Shown one piece after another: positions 1 through 10,689 of a stretch of DNA of 64,000 nucleotides (position 1 is the first letter of the stretch; the number at the start of each line of letters is the position of its first letter). The position numbers and the translations under genes are program-made. Under the pieces are notes generated by a model. It did not search any database. It was given only the letters and a program-made list of their open reading frames with translations, and was not told where the DNA came from. Location: assembly GCA_018296165.2 (NCBI GenBank), contig JACKQL020000005.1:806001-870000 (forward strand), in the 5' to 3' direction. This stretch comes from Termitomyces sp. T153. Lineage: Eukaryota; Basidiomycota; Agaricomycetes; Agaricales; Lyophyllaceae.

Positions 1-580
1 GCTTCATGGCACAGCCGAGTAGAATCACTGTCTGTCCCGGGCGATCGTTCCCACCTTTTTTGCTCCATTTTTGGACACCCTCTCGTTTGCTGTGCTTCTC
101 AATGCACAAGCTGTAAATAACGGATTTACACTCGCTCTTTTTTCCTCGAGAAGATGGATCTGGCACTCGCGTTATTACAGTTGACGCGCTGGGTCATGAA
201 ACGGTTGTAGCCGATCAAGATGCTACTAGCATCCTAGCCCCTGCGAAGAAGGCTCTTACATTGCCACCAACCGGAGGCTTTAGGAATACTTGTATTGTCA
301 AACATCCTGTGACGAGCGAGCCTATTCATCGATTTTTCATCTTTGCTGATCAATCGGGAGTAACCCCTATCATATCAGCATCCAGGGGTTCACAAAGGAG
401 TCGAGGACCTTACAAAGGCCAGTCCAGGGAATAGAGGAACTACCCGAGATTCTCTGGGAACTGGTCGGTCTTGTACTGGAGGCGCGAGGAGGTACTAGCA
501 AGGATGAAATTTTGAGCAAAGTGAGAGACGTTGTGGGTTCTTTATTTCAGGACAAGGAGATTATGGCTTTGTTCCAATAG
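1..580 (+). CDS. 3' end of an unrecognised multi-exon gene
   Basis: Two reading segments can be joined. One runs in frame from about 154 to 359 (it includes TRVITVDALGHE and later IHRFFIFADQSG). The other runs from 428 to a TAG at 578-580 (it includes LPEILWELVGLVLEARGG and ends KEIMALFQ). A GT at 360 and an AG at 427 bound a 68-bp phase-0 intron that joins them and removes the in-frame stop. A further upstream intron, roughly 92-153, and exon sequence before it are likely but uncertain. The start lies outside the window. I do not recognise the family. The codon-like composition and clean splice fit a real gene, but a decayed one cannot be excluded. Confidence 0.4.
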
Positions 581-974
581 TTCTGAAGCAACGATTGTCC
601 AAGTCCAGCGTTAATGAATTCTTCTCGAGCGGTTCTCTCCAGTTTTCGTAGAACACTTCCTACAAGATAATTGAACAAAGCTCAGTGGATCCATTGTATT
701 TATCTCACAATGATTTGTTACTTTGCTCGAATTATTCGTAATTTGGTGCTGCTATCGAACGACCTCTATCAAATCCATACGCAGGCGGATATACCACAAG
801 ACAGGGATAACAGCTGCTAAATCCATATCTAACATCGTGTACGCAGTTTCAGATCTGGTTCCGTTGACCCTGGAATGATGTATTCTCCCCATTGATAATG
901 AATCGATTGCTTACTATGTTGTCCTGCTATAAACCGATTTGATAACAACCGGCAAGATTCCTAAGTCACATTGT
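581..974. other. intergenic, no gene seen
   Basis: This is the spacer between two convergent genes: the unrecognised + strand gene ends at 580 and the - strand phosphatase ends at 975. I see no long reading frame, RNA gene or repeat here. It presumably holds both 3' UTRs. Confidence 0.5.
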
Positions 975-2240
975 TTACAAGTTAGGACTAGATGATGACG
1001 CGTCAAATTCACCTCCAGTAGGCAGGACATAGGCTGGCCGTCCAATTGATGCCAAAAATCCGTTAATTATTCCCCCATGGGCTGTGACAGAAATGACTGA
1101 AGAAGCATATTAAATGGTTCACGGAATGACCGAGGAACGTCAATTTCATCTTACAAATTTCTTGATTGTTCTCAAATATGTGATCAAGAACAATTTTTGC
1201 TCGGTCAGCAATGTGCTCTTTAGTTTCACGGCTGTCGGGATCCCACAACAGATCCTCTTCAGTAAATCCAGGTTCAAGTTGGAATCTAGGGAATGTTTTG
1301 GCAATATACGACGCCGTGCGCCGCTTGTCGCATGTATGGACTCCATTTTCTTCGCGACAGTTCTGTGGAAGGTGAATCCAAGAGCGAGAAGCATCGAGAA
1401 AAACAAAACATGTACCTCGAGAATGGTCGGACTTTCAGATTTTTCAGTCCATAAATCATTGAAAGTGAGCTCGCAAGTCTTCAACGCACGCGTCATGGGA
1501 CTACAGTAGAACTTTTCAGGGAGCGGGATGCCATCGGCGACTTCAACTGTCCAAGCGTTCTGTGCATCTGCGGCTTGACCCTCGCCAATCACGGTAAGTT
1601 CAGAATCGGCTGCCAGTCTTGTTGGTTCGGACCTCATAACAGACAGAAAATGACATACGACCCCATACAAGTTCCCCATCTCCGTCGAGTTTTGACCAGT
1701 AGCTGCGGGTGATCGAGTTCAAGAATGCCTTCCTTGTTAACGGTGGGATTTGAACCTACTTATCCCATGCTTGAGTTCCATACTTAGACTCCGCTACATT
1801 GTCTTGATTGATCCAAAGATATAGAGCCGTCAACATCTGAGAAAAAAACGAAAGTGACGCATTTTACGATATCCTTGTCCGTGCCGTCCAAAGAAAAAGA
1901 TTTTAAAGGAAGTGCTCTCATCGACGGATTTGTTGAGCTGATCAATTTTAATGAAGAATTTGGTCCATCGATCTGTCGAGTCGTCTAGAAGTCCAAATCG
2001 TGGAGGTATCTATGTGGGATTTCTTATTGTGAAGATGACGCAATATACAACACACTCACCCCCTGGATTCCCGAAGCTGTCTTACTATCCTGTGAGAAGA
2101 AACCAGCCACTGCCTATATTGAGTACAGGGGGGGCGAATTAGTAGGAACTGAGACCAAGTATAAGCTGCTAAGAACCAACGGTGTATGATCTCGTCCCGG
2201 CTAAGGCGCCAGGCTTTCCCGTGGGTGCATTTTCAGGCAT
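975..2240 (-). CDS. phosphoglycerate mutase-like histidine phosphatase
   Basis: Histidine phosphatase superfamily protein of the fungal phosphoglycerate-mutase-like branch, probably a soluble phosphatase of unknown substrate. I read eight exons on the minus strand: 2240-2181, 2113-2060, 2009-1868, 1802-1760, 1702-1659, 1609-1416, 1362-1155 and 1096-975. They sum to 867 nt, or 288 residues plus stop, with phase kept at every junction. Family landmarks in order are AVAGFFSQD near the N-terminus, the catalytic FGRHGQGYHN (phospho-accepting His), WGPDSELT, YCSPMTRAL, the CREENGVHTCDKRR block, LLWDPDSRET, and TAHGGIINGF with the second catalytic His. Length is usual for the family. The C-terminus after VLPTGG is short and variable. 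The start was chosen as the only ATG giving a family-like N-terminus; the first intron begins gttggt. It looks intact. Confidence 0.9.
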
Positions 2241-3570
2241 AAGTAGAGGGTTTTTGAGACGGTTCTCGATGCGAATCGCGCTACATATCTGTCACGTGGC
2301 ACGGTAGTAAGTTTGTCTTCCTTTTTCCAAGTTTTCGAATTGACGGTTGTCTTGTTTTGTCTCTTCCTCGGCCTTAAAATTCTATCACTTGCGTTTTGCA
2401 ACCGTGAAAAAGGGACTACGCGATCCGATAGGGAGCGTTTATATCTGCCTTTCGTTCCGGAGTTCCGGAGGCTTTCGCCAATTTAAACAGTCAGTTTCGT
2501 ATGTCTCCTGGGTGTTTGGGCGAGACCTCCTTGGCTGGGCTATTCAGCCTGTCCTGATTGAGGTTAGTGTTATCTTCCAGAGCTCAGCCAAACTGGAGAT
2601 GATGTCTCTCTCTGCCTTCTGTCTCTTGTTTTAGAGACGAGAATCGCTTGTCTAATCTTTGTCTGCTCTTATAGGTAAGGATGGACATGTCATCCGTTTT
2701 CTCTCCGCTGTTACTTACCTGTCGTCTCTCTCCCTACAAGAGCGACTCTAAAAAGTAATTGGACTCTGTTCGACACATTTCTGTAGCACCCTTCCAGTGT
2801 ACGTTTTATATCCCAACACTCTCTCTTCAAAGTCTTTTGTTTCCCATGCAAGGTGCTCAAGATTTTTAGTGGCACAGAGTGACACCTTCAGGAATTTCTA
2901 CTGTTTCTATGGATGCGTGTAGGTATATGTTGACGTCATCTTTCTGATCATTTCACAGAAAAAACGTCTTTGATGAGCGAATCCCATCAGTCTTGTTTCT
3001 CCATTCCTATGCCATCGCGAGGAACATCTCATTTGAATCGAACACAAATGTTGGTGTGAATACGTTCACTGGTGAAGAGTCTTTCACATTCAAAATATGT
3101 TTTTCTAGCAAGTCATCGTATCCGAAATACTTATTCTTTATTCCTAGAAAGAATGGCGAATTTTTTTCTCCTCTACTTCCTTATCCCCAATCTCGCACCA
3201 TTGCGGCCAACTTCTACCTTAAGGCATCACCTCACTTGCCGTTCACGTTGTGCGCTACGCAAACATCCATTCGGCGAAAACGTCGAAGCATATCTGACAG
3301 GCGACAACTAGGAACGGGTAAGCCACCACACCTTATGCCTCAAGGTCGGCACATGGTCGACGTTTCAACAATAGAGCCCAGAAATGCGGCCGGTTAATAT
3401 TTGGGCATGTGCGGGCATTGTGTATGCTCTTGACCCGGCCAGATTCTGGGGCTGCAAGTGCTACGTCAAGCAAATATATGCCGTTTCAGTGCATCGGCGG
3501 ACGCAGGACCTGCATATCGCACGATCCAGTGGCAGGATCACTATCTATTTCTAGCCTGAGGATGCTGGTC
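2241..3570. other. region without a recognisable gene
   Basis: This is upstream sequence of the phosphatase gene, beginning with its promoter. Open frames here are short (under 140 codons), lack family motifs and do not splice into anything I recognise. Pyrimidine-rich tracts at 2580-2760 resemble intron ends but lead nowhere. I cannot support a gene. Confidence 0.35.
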
Positions 3571-3930
3571 TTCGGTGATTGCATGTCAAGAAATTTGGCT
3601 AAATCAGTATGTGGGCAAGATAATATCAACCAACTTGTTGCTGTATAGCTATCTGTCGCCTGGGAGTCGGATGCCTCAGGGGTTTCAAGCAAAGTTCATT
3701 CATTTTATTGAGATTCGTTGTGGCATGCCGTTTGCCCTTGTTTTCTTCTTCTCTTTCCGCTTCATCCAGAGTCTTTAGGCAGCGGGAATGGCCAAACCTT
3801 CGTTTGTAACTCATATTGAGTCTCTCAGCTCTGCAGAAGTCGGGAACATCTATCTAAAAGACTTATCGGACCGTATCGTCAGAGGCACGGCGTCCGTGAT
3901 GTACTGGGGGCCGCCTGTGCGGAAGCGAGA
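3571..3930 (+). pseudogene. decayed fragment A of an unknown family
   Basis: Two exon-like pieces, about 3650-3715 (reading YLSPGSRMPQGF...FIHFIEI) and about 3780-3905 (reading AAGMAKPSFVTHIESLSS and ending SVMYW). They are separated by a pyrimidine-rich intron-like stretch ending in gtctttag. Both pieces match, at nucleotide and protein level, the minus-strand fragment B at 7100-7563. I do not know the family. No continuous gene model keeps frame across the junction, so this is likely a relic. The two copies flank the esterase gene in opposite orientations. Confidence 0.4.
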
Positions 3931-5090
3931 TGGAGTCAGAAAGTTTCTATGTCTGGTACAACCAGATGTGTACTACATGATCCATTTCTGCGGCAATTAT
4001 GCTTCATCAAGAATGCCAGAAGCGAGCGCAGCAAGAGATGGTTCCATTGGACCGCGGCATCTTCCTGAACCCTCAGATCGCGAGTCGTGCCTTACGAGTG
4101 GTATAGTATACTTCAAGAGACTCTGAAGTACGTCTGTCAATGTAGACTCTCGTCTCGTATTTGTTTATCACGCGTTCTCGTTCCTCTCCTTTTCCACTTG
4201 TATCAGCCTTGCAAAATAGCTTCTTTCCAACATTTCATTTCTCACTTTTGTCTTTCTTCAAGAATTCTACCATGTCCTCATGGGTTGCTCGAACATGTTC
4301 TAGACTGTGCCCTTAACGAGCGAATTAACGAGACAAGCGACATTGACAATAAATACAACTTCTGTCTTACAAACAGGATTCAGAAGATGGGGCAGGTGGG
4401 ATGGCGGGGAATCCCAATACCCACGATCTCATCCGAACAATCATCGGTCACAAGGGTTATGATTTTTTCGGCCTTAACCAGAGTACCAGAGGTTTGGAAG
4501 ATACGCACTGAGGTCGTCTGTCTAGCGGTCCGACGATCCGCCGAACACCTTGATTCAACGTTACAACAAGTGCTTGATATACATGGCGAGATTATAAGCT
4601 TTCTTAAGCTTACGAACAACTTGAGCGTTGGCCCCATTCTCGGCAACCTCGGCACGGGCGTTAAATCTGTCGTAATTTAAATCACACGCTTCAATTACAC
4701 CTTCGAAATGAATCATGACCTCACTCTGAAAAAATGTATTTCTATATCGCTGTTCGTGTCTTCCTTCACTTATGATGTCCTCTGACTGTATCTACTGTAA
4801 CAATTCGTGTTTATCAACCGAGGTGCATCCTTAACTAGTTCACAACGCGCAATCAGAACATTCACGAGTTCAGATTCTCTCGTCGTAAAAAATAGAACAT
4901 TAATTAGAGGATGGATGACCACGCTGCACACAATCAACTCCACAATATTATGCCGAGAATACGTCAAAGAATGCACATCGACAGACGGGCCGCGGTGCAT
5001 CTTCAACATCACGCGACGCGATGCATATGTGTTTACTGAATCCAAGTCCTAACACCATACGAACGGAATATCAGAAATCTAGAATCACAG
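3931..5090. other. region without a recognisable gene
   Basis: An open stretch of about 197 codons (4087-4680, +) and a second reading around 4380-4500 (containing DLIRTIIGHKGYDFFG) show no recognised domain. The last 400 bp are presumably the promoter of the esterase gene. No RNA gene or repeat was noticed. Confidence 0.3.
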
Positions 5091-5097
5091 TATATAA
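5091..5097 (+). promoter_or_regulatory. putative TATA box of the esterase gene
   Basis: The heptamer tatataa lies 44 bp before the esterase ATG. This is a plausible position for a short 5' UTR. It rests on position and sequence only. Confidence 0.35.
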
Positions 5098-5140
5098 CGA
5101 AACCAAGCAACGAAACAAGAACCTGCATTCCGAAGACAGG

Positions 5141-6247
5141 ATGAAGGTCTCGTTATTGACACTTTCGGCCTTGCTACTGATAACCTCGACAGCCGCTGCT
5201 CAGGGCGTCCAGCCAAAACAAATCAAGAACCTAGTCACTTTCGGTGATAGCTATACCGATATTGTTAACGTCGGAGACGGCGGTGTCGCCTGGCCTGTAT
5301 ATGCTGCAGGTTATGCGAATGTGACTTTGTTCCCTTTTGCAAAGTCCGGAGCGACTTGTTCCAACAACATTACTTATCGTCCTTTCCCTTCTGTGTTTGA
5401 AAGCCAGCTTCCGGCCTACTTTGCAGAAATTGGCAATGGTTCGCTCGAGGTCGACCCAGAAGAGACAATTTACACGTTGTGGATTGGGACCAACGATCTC
5501 GGAATCAACTCACTTGTCACTGGAAGTAATAATGCATCCATTGTTGATGTTGCAAATTGTATGATCAACTGGGTCAAGGTTCTCTACAACAGCGGAGCAA
5601 GGAACTTTGTGTTCCAAAATGTGAGGAACTCTTATCGTATTTGATATATGTATGGCTGAATATGATCTTTAGATGATTCCCTTACAAGACACCATTCTTT
5701 ACTCGGCGAATTCATATCCGAATCGCTTTTGGCAGCCTGAGAGAAACACCACAGCTTGGTCGGTGTTTATGACGGAGCTCGTCCTATCAGGAAATGCTCT
5801 TACAAAGCTTTTGCTGCAAAACCTGGCCCCTACTCTTCCTGGTTCTCATATCGGTGAGTTTCGTATGTGCACTACAGCAAAGGACTGGGAACTAAAATAG
5901 CGGCACAGCTCTTTTCGATTCACATGCACTATTTGCAGATATATATGCTCATCCAGCTCTATATCTCAATGGCACAGCTCCTCTGAATGTGACAGGCTGT
6001 ATAAATCCTTGTGTATTTGACACGAACGGCACCGTGATATCTTGTTCAACTGTGTCGAATCAAGCTGAGAGAGATAGTTATCTTTGGTATACTATCAGTT
6101 TGATCCACTGGAATTAATCTTGCTGATGACCGATGATCCAGGTGGGATGAACTTCATCCTAGTGAGCAAGCTGATAGAGTTGTAGCCAAGGAAGTTGCAA
6201 CAATGATTGGTGGAGGCGCAAGTGACTGGGCAACCTGGTTGAGCTAA
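5141..6247 (+). CDS. secreted GDSL-family (CE16-type) carbohydrate esterase
   Basis: Secreted serine esterase of the GDSL/SGNH family, most like fungal CE16 acetylesterases, which remove acetyl groups from hemicellulose-derived sugars outside the cell. Four exons: 5141-5620, 5673-5853, 5909-6086 and 6142-6247. They total 945 nt, or 314 residues. A signal peptide is visible (MKVSLLTLSALLLITSTAAA). Block I is FGDSYTD with the nucleophile Ser near residue 38. The central IGTNDLG carries the oxyanion Asn. The last exon carries DELHPSEQ with the catalytic Asp and His. A run of N-x-S/T sites suggests glycosylation. The third exon must start at 5909 (after cggcacag) to keep ALFDSHALF in frame. Length and motif order are normal, so it is probably functional. 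The exact substrate is inference. Confidence 0.9.
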
Positions 6248-6623
6248 AGGTTGTATATGTATAGATTGTTAATATACTAGAACACAGCACAAACCTTCGG
6301 AGAATAGACATTTCACGCAGAATGATGTTCAAATATATATCTTATCTTCTTCAGGTCGTTGGGCCCATGAATATGCAACCTTCAAATCTCACTGTATCAT
6401 TATCACACTATCCGTTTTGATGGGTCTCATTGACGCTGCTAAGATGCTACACTCGAAGTCAAACAACTTGCATTCTGACCAACGAATTAGTCTACAGCGA
6501 GTATAACACAGAATAGTCACTATGACAATCCATACACTCGCAACAACAATATGACGTCCGGGACAGATTCTGGATCAGTACCGACGTCCAGAACTGAGTA
6601 AGACCATTCGGATATTGTTCATA
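6248..6623. other. intergenic, 3' flank of the esterase gene
   Basis: No supported gene. It presumably holds the esterase 3' UTR and unassigned sequence leading into the open stretch that follows. Confidence 0.4.
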
Positions 6624-7047
6624 ATTCCACCCGGGTAAGAGAGTAACGAGACGGTTTGAGACTCTTTCTACTCTCAACTATGATTGTGTCTTTGGTGCGT
6701 GGAATGTGGCAGATGAAACAACGCACCTGATGTTCGCTATCATGAGAGAGTCCTTATCCCACGATAGATATCATACTCTAGAGAAAGGTGCGGCTACAGA
6801 ACAAATCATTAATCCGTCACAGTTGCTCCGATTTACAGCAGGCCAAGACACACCCAATGGCACAACTGGATACCTGCTTCTGGGAGTCTATCTTGAGAAA
6901 CGTATCTCGGAGTTTCTTGGATCATGCACTCGGCATAGGGCAGAGACTCGCGATCTAGGAATTCGGGAAGACGCTGCGGTCCTCAATTTCCTGCTGCACT
7001 TGGTATCTGTCATTCAGGATGAAAGATCATTGCCAGAAGGAGAATAG
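6624..7047 (+). pseudogene. open stretch without a start codon, unknown
   Basis: About 140 codons are open after a TAA near 6622, running from FHPGKRVTRRFETL through DETTHLMFAIMRESL to a TAG at 7045-7047. There is no ATG in frame in the first 80 codons; the usable starts would be GTG or an internal ATG. Composition resembles coding sequence, but I recognise no domain. It could be an exon of a gene whose first exon lies upstream, a 3' gene fragment, or chance. It lies tail-to-tail with fragment B. Confidence 0.25.
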
Positions 7048-7099
7048 ATAGTGTAGTTCGCGTCTGATTATGCCGCACATTAGCTACGTTCACGATATA

Positions 7100-7563
7100 C
7101 ACGTTCTGTTTACCGTCTCTGCTTTCTCACAGTACATCACAACCACAGTGCCTTCAATGTCCAGATCGTCTTTCGGATTCTCGTAGACTTTAAGAGAGCT
7201 GATGGACTCTCACATGTGAGCTGCAAATGAGGGTTTGTCCGTTCCTGCTGCGTAAAAGGCTAAAAAGAAGAAACAAAAATGAAGTTGCACCTCACAACGG
7301 ACCATACCTGCTTTCAATTTGTGAAAAGTAATCGTGCATTTTTCTGGCGGCATCTCTTGAATCCCCTACATATCCAACGTAATAAGCGCCAGAGAACCAT
7401 GAAGGGAAACAGAAAATACTCTAGAAGACTGTAGTGATAACTTTAAATGTGAATAAAAACTCACGAAATTGAAGAAATCAACTGGTGTTTCCCGTGGAAA
7501 AACCGTTGCCCGGAGCGCGACTAGTCTCTTCTGTAGTAATATCGAGATATGTGCATATGACAT
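7100..7563 (-). pseudogene. decayed fragment B, related to fragment A
   Basis: Minus-strand exon-like pieces. The first (7563 to about 7465) reads KRLVALRATVFPRETPVDFF, then gtgag. The second reads FSGAYYVGYVGDSR...HDYFSQIES, then gtatgg. The third reads FYAAGTDKPSFAAHM, a TGA, then ESISSL and ending VVVMY. The third and second pieces align with fragment A at 3571-3930. Relative to A, copy B carries three extra bases that create the TGA. The family is unknown. I call it a pseudogene because of that stop and because no complete model could be built. Confidence 0.4.
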
Positions 7564-7837
7564 TCGATGGCCATAAGTAACTGATCTTATCTGATAGGCA
7601 TTGTGACATATCGTGACAATATCTTGAACGACTCGGGCGAGAGTCTAGCAGCAGGCACCCTCAAAACTCGCAGTAGGCAAAAGTTGGAAGTCATGTGATA
7701 CTTTTTGTACTTATGTGCTGCTTTCAAAGTGACGGAGACATTTTGAGTAACGAACTGTCAGGATTGATTTGTCAGCAGGATCTACCATACATAGCCTCAG
7801 GCGCTGACCGCAGCTAGCCTCAAATTCCTCTCACAGT

Positions 7838-10538
7838 ATGGACGACCCCTCAGCACTCGTCAGCGCAAAAGCTGAACCGTCGACTTCGTTGGTCAACACA
7901 GAGTCAGCTGTGTCGTCTAATATGACGTTCCAACAGACTCAGAATCCGCCAAGCTCGTCGGACGTGTGTATCTGCTTGTATCGCGCGGTGACATGCTCAT
8001 TTTTTCCTTCAAACTTAGACAAACATATTCTCCGCTGCTCAGCGTGGCGATGTGAACCTTCTTCGCGACCTCATTGAGTCCGGACGAGCCAAGGCTACCG
8101 ACCGTGATGATCAAAATATTACTGCACTTCACTGGGCAGCAATCAATGCGCATCTCCCTGCGTGCAAATACCTCTTGGAGCAAGGTGCCGAAGTCGATGC
8201 ATTAGGAGGCGACCTCGTCGCGACACCAATGCAATGGGCGGCGCGCAACGGGTATCTCTACGTCATCCAACTTCTCATTGCACATAATGCAGATCCTACT
8301 ATCGCAGACTCGCAGGGTTACAACTCACTACACCTAGTCACTCATTCATCATCATTAATGCCGCTTCTATATCTATTGCACCAACCCGTCAACGTTGACT
8401 CGCGTGACTCTCAGGGACATACCTCTCTTATGTGGGCAGCGTACCAGGGCGACGGTCTTTCGGTGGAGTTGTTGCTCAAACATGGAGCGGATCCCAATGC
8501 AAAAGATGACGCAGGGTTGACGCCATTGCATTGGGCGGTGGTACGGGGTAATCGGATGATCATTCGCAAGCTTGTTGAAAAAGGTGCTGATCTTATGGCG
8601 AAGGACGGAGAGGATCGAACACCTCGTGATATGGCCATTGAACTCAAAAGCTTGGGGGCCTGGAAACGCGCCTTGGAAGAGGGTGGTATAAATGAGTACG
8701 GTGTGAAACGAGGTAAACCATTAAGCGACGTGAGTATACAATTTTGTTTCTCTGTATTTTTTTGTTGACTTATCTTTCTAGCGCAACACTAAGATTGCTA
8801 TCTTTATCCTCCCCACACTATTTTTCTATCTCATGTTTATGACTTTAACGATGCTACCATGGTATACTGGATTGCTGCTTGCCTTCGCCGAATTTTTCGG
8901 CATGCACCATGTACGTCTTAAGAGTGATTCATCAACGAAATGTACTTATCTGTGTCGGTAGATTGTAACACGTGTTCTCCTCAATAACTCCACATATACT
9001 GAGAGCGTGAACACTACACCATATTTCGCGGGTATAATTTTTGGTTCGATGATATGGGTATTGTTCTGCTGGTTCACGCGACTTGTCCGGCGTAAGTCTT
9101 CTCTGTAATCCGAGCGGAACAGGGTTGACCGATCCTTCCAATTAGAAACACAATCGCACGCGTTTACCCACTTCTCCTTTGCGATTACTGTAGGCCTGTG
9201 TGTCTACAACTTCTTCCGTTCCGTTACTTTGGATCCTGGAACCTGCCCCAAACCTGCGAGCGACGGCGAGCTTAAATCGGTCCGTGACCTTCCATTCGAG
9301 CCTTGTTATACTGTTGAACTCTTCAATAGATTATTGAGGAACTTGCTTCAGAAGGCCGCCTCAATGGTCAAACATTCTGCATTCAGTGCATGGCAAGTTC
9401 CATCACTATAACAACAACCATCTGCTCAATTTGTCTCGCATCTAGGCTCGTAAACCTCTGCGTTCGAAGCATTGTCGTGTCTGTGACAAGTGTATAGCCC
9501 GGAGTGACCAGTATGTTAATTACATCTCCATAGTAACTTCTTCTGATCCAACTGCTTCAACAGTCATTGTCCATGGGTATGGAATTGTGGTAAGGTCACT
9601 CGCCTGTAACTCTGAATTCGAGTCGGCTCACTGAGTTTAGTTGGCATGAACAACCATCGTCAATTTGTCATATTCATCACCACTCTTGTCGTTGGTGTCA
9701 TACTATTTGACTACCTCGCCTATGCATGTACGTGCCCAATTTGGCGTTATCTCGTGCCTCTCGTAATCACCTCGCTGTAGACTTCTCGAGTATCACACTC
9801 GAGATTGATTCCCCCCACGTATCTCCATCTTGCGTATTCCCCGCCGAACTCTGCGCTTTGACAGCATACGATACCTTCCTCTTTTCAGTCGCCACCTGGG
9901 TAACCCTCCAGCTATCCTGGACCATCGTTCTCCTCGCCTCTCAATTCTGGCAAATCATGCGCCAGATGACCACTCTTGAGGTCTCTAACCTTGGTCGGTA
10001 CGGATACATGGGTGGGCGTGGGGGCCAAAGTCTCGCAGGGCAAATGGGGCACCGCCATCAGCATCGCAGTCCAAGCGACACCGTCGTCCCTGGTGTGGAT
10101 ACGGAGGACACGGCGCTCGTCACTGGATCTGACACATCTCACGGGCACTCAGTACATCGTCATTCCGGCCTATGTGCTGGCTGTGGAAGCGGCTTCTTGA
10201 TGAACCTCCTTGGATTCGATCGATTCACGAAGGGGAGAGCGGTGGACGGCTTGGCGCGCGCTGGGAAGGCGAGCAATCCGTTCGATTTGGGAATTGTGGG
10301 TAACTGTAAGGATTTCTGGACGGCTGGGAGGGAGTTGGGGGTTGAGTATGACAAGCTGTATGATGTGCCGATTGAAGGCTTCCGTGAGGCAAAGAAGAGG
10401 AGAGAGCAAGAGGATCAGGATGAGGGGTTGGGCTCACATGGGGCAAGGAAGGGTCATAGGAAAAGCCTGTTTATGGGCTTTGGACTTGGTAGGGCGAGTG
10501 GAAGTCGAGCAGGGTACGAACCTGTTAGTTCAGTTTAA
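7838..10538 (+). CDS. AKR1: ankyrin-repeat DHHC palmitoyltransferase (Akr1 type)
   Basis: Integral membrane S-palmitoyltransferase that adds palmitate to cysteines of substrate proteins, probably at Golgi or endosome membranes. Ten exons: 7838-7963, 8019-8729, 8782-8910, 8962-9091, 9146-9279, 9330-9392, 9446-9510, 9564-9589, 9641-9727 and 9781-10538. They total 2229 nt, or 742 residues, and every junction keeps phase. Residues about 45-270 form ankyrin repeats (NITALHWAAINAH, GHTSLMWAAYQGD, GLTPLHWAVVRGN). Transmembrane pairs flank the cysteine-rich domain, which reads ARKPLRSKHCRVCDKC followed by DHHCPWVWNCVGMNNH. The DHHC motif is split by the intron at 9511-9563. The intron at 9393-9445 begins with GC. 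The C-terminal tail is long, basic and Gly/Arg-rich. Length matches Akr1 orthologues. It converges on the F-box gene with a 151-bp gap. Confidence 0.93.
9393..9445 (+). other. GC-AG intron in the palmitoyltransferase gene
   Basis: The exon ends ...TGCATG and the intron starts gcaagttcc and ends catctag. Splicing here joins FCIQCM to ARKPLRSKHC, exactly the conserved zinc-binding region. No GT donor nearby keeps the frame. The gcaagt donor matches the known consensus of GC-AG introns. Confidence 0.8.
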
Positions 10539-10689
10539 GATACCGCTTTTGTTACAGTCGGATTATCTTTTGTAATTTAAGGCAGCTTCAAATACAAGCT
10601 CACACACTGTTGTTGTCAACGCTCAAGCAAACTTCCGTGCTAAGGAGTTCAAAGCGATACAGAAATACCACAGCCTAGGTACATGTGAT

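Noticed and set aside
1741..1765. tRNA B-box-like word (ggttcaaatccc on minus)
   Set aside because: It lies in a phase-consistent intron of the phosphatase gene, the T-arm pairing is imperfect and no acceptor stem can be formed.
10000..10450. Several overlapping open frames on both strands of the palmitoyltransferase tail
   Set aside because: They are shadows of the GC-rich last exon, which is in frame with the conserved protein.
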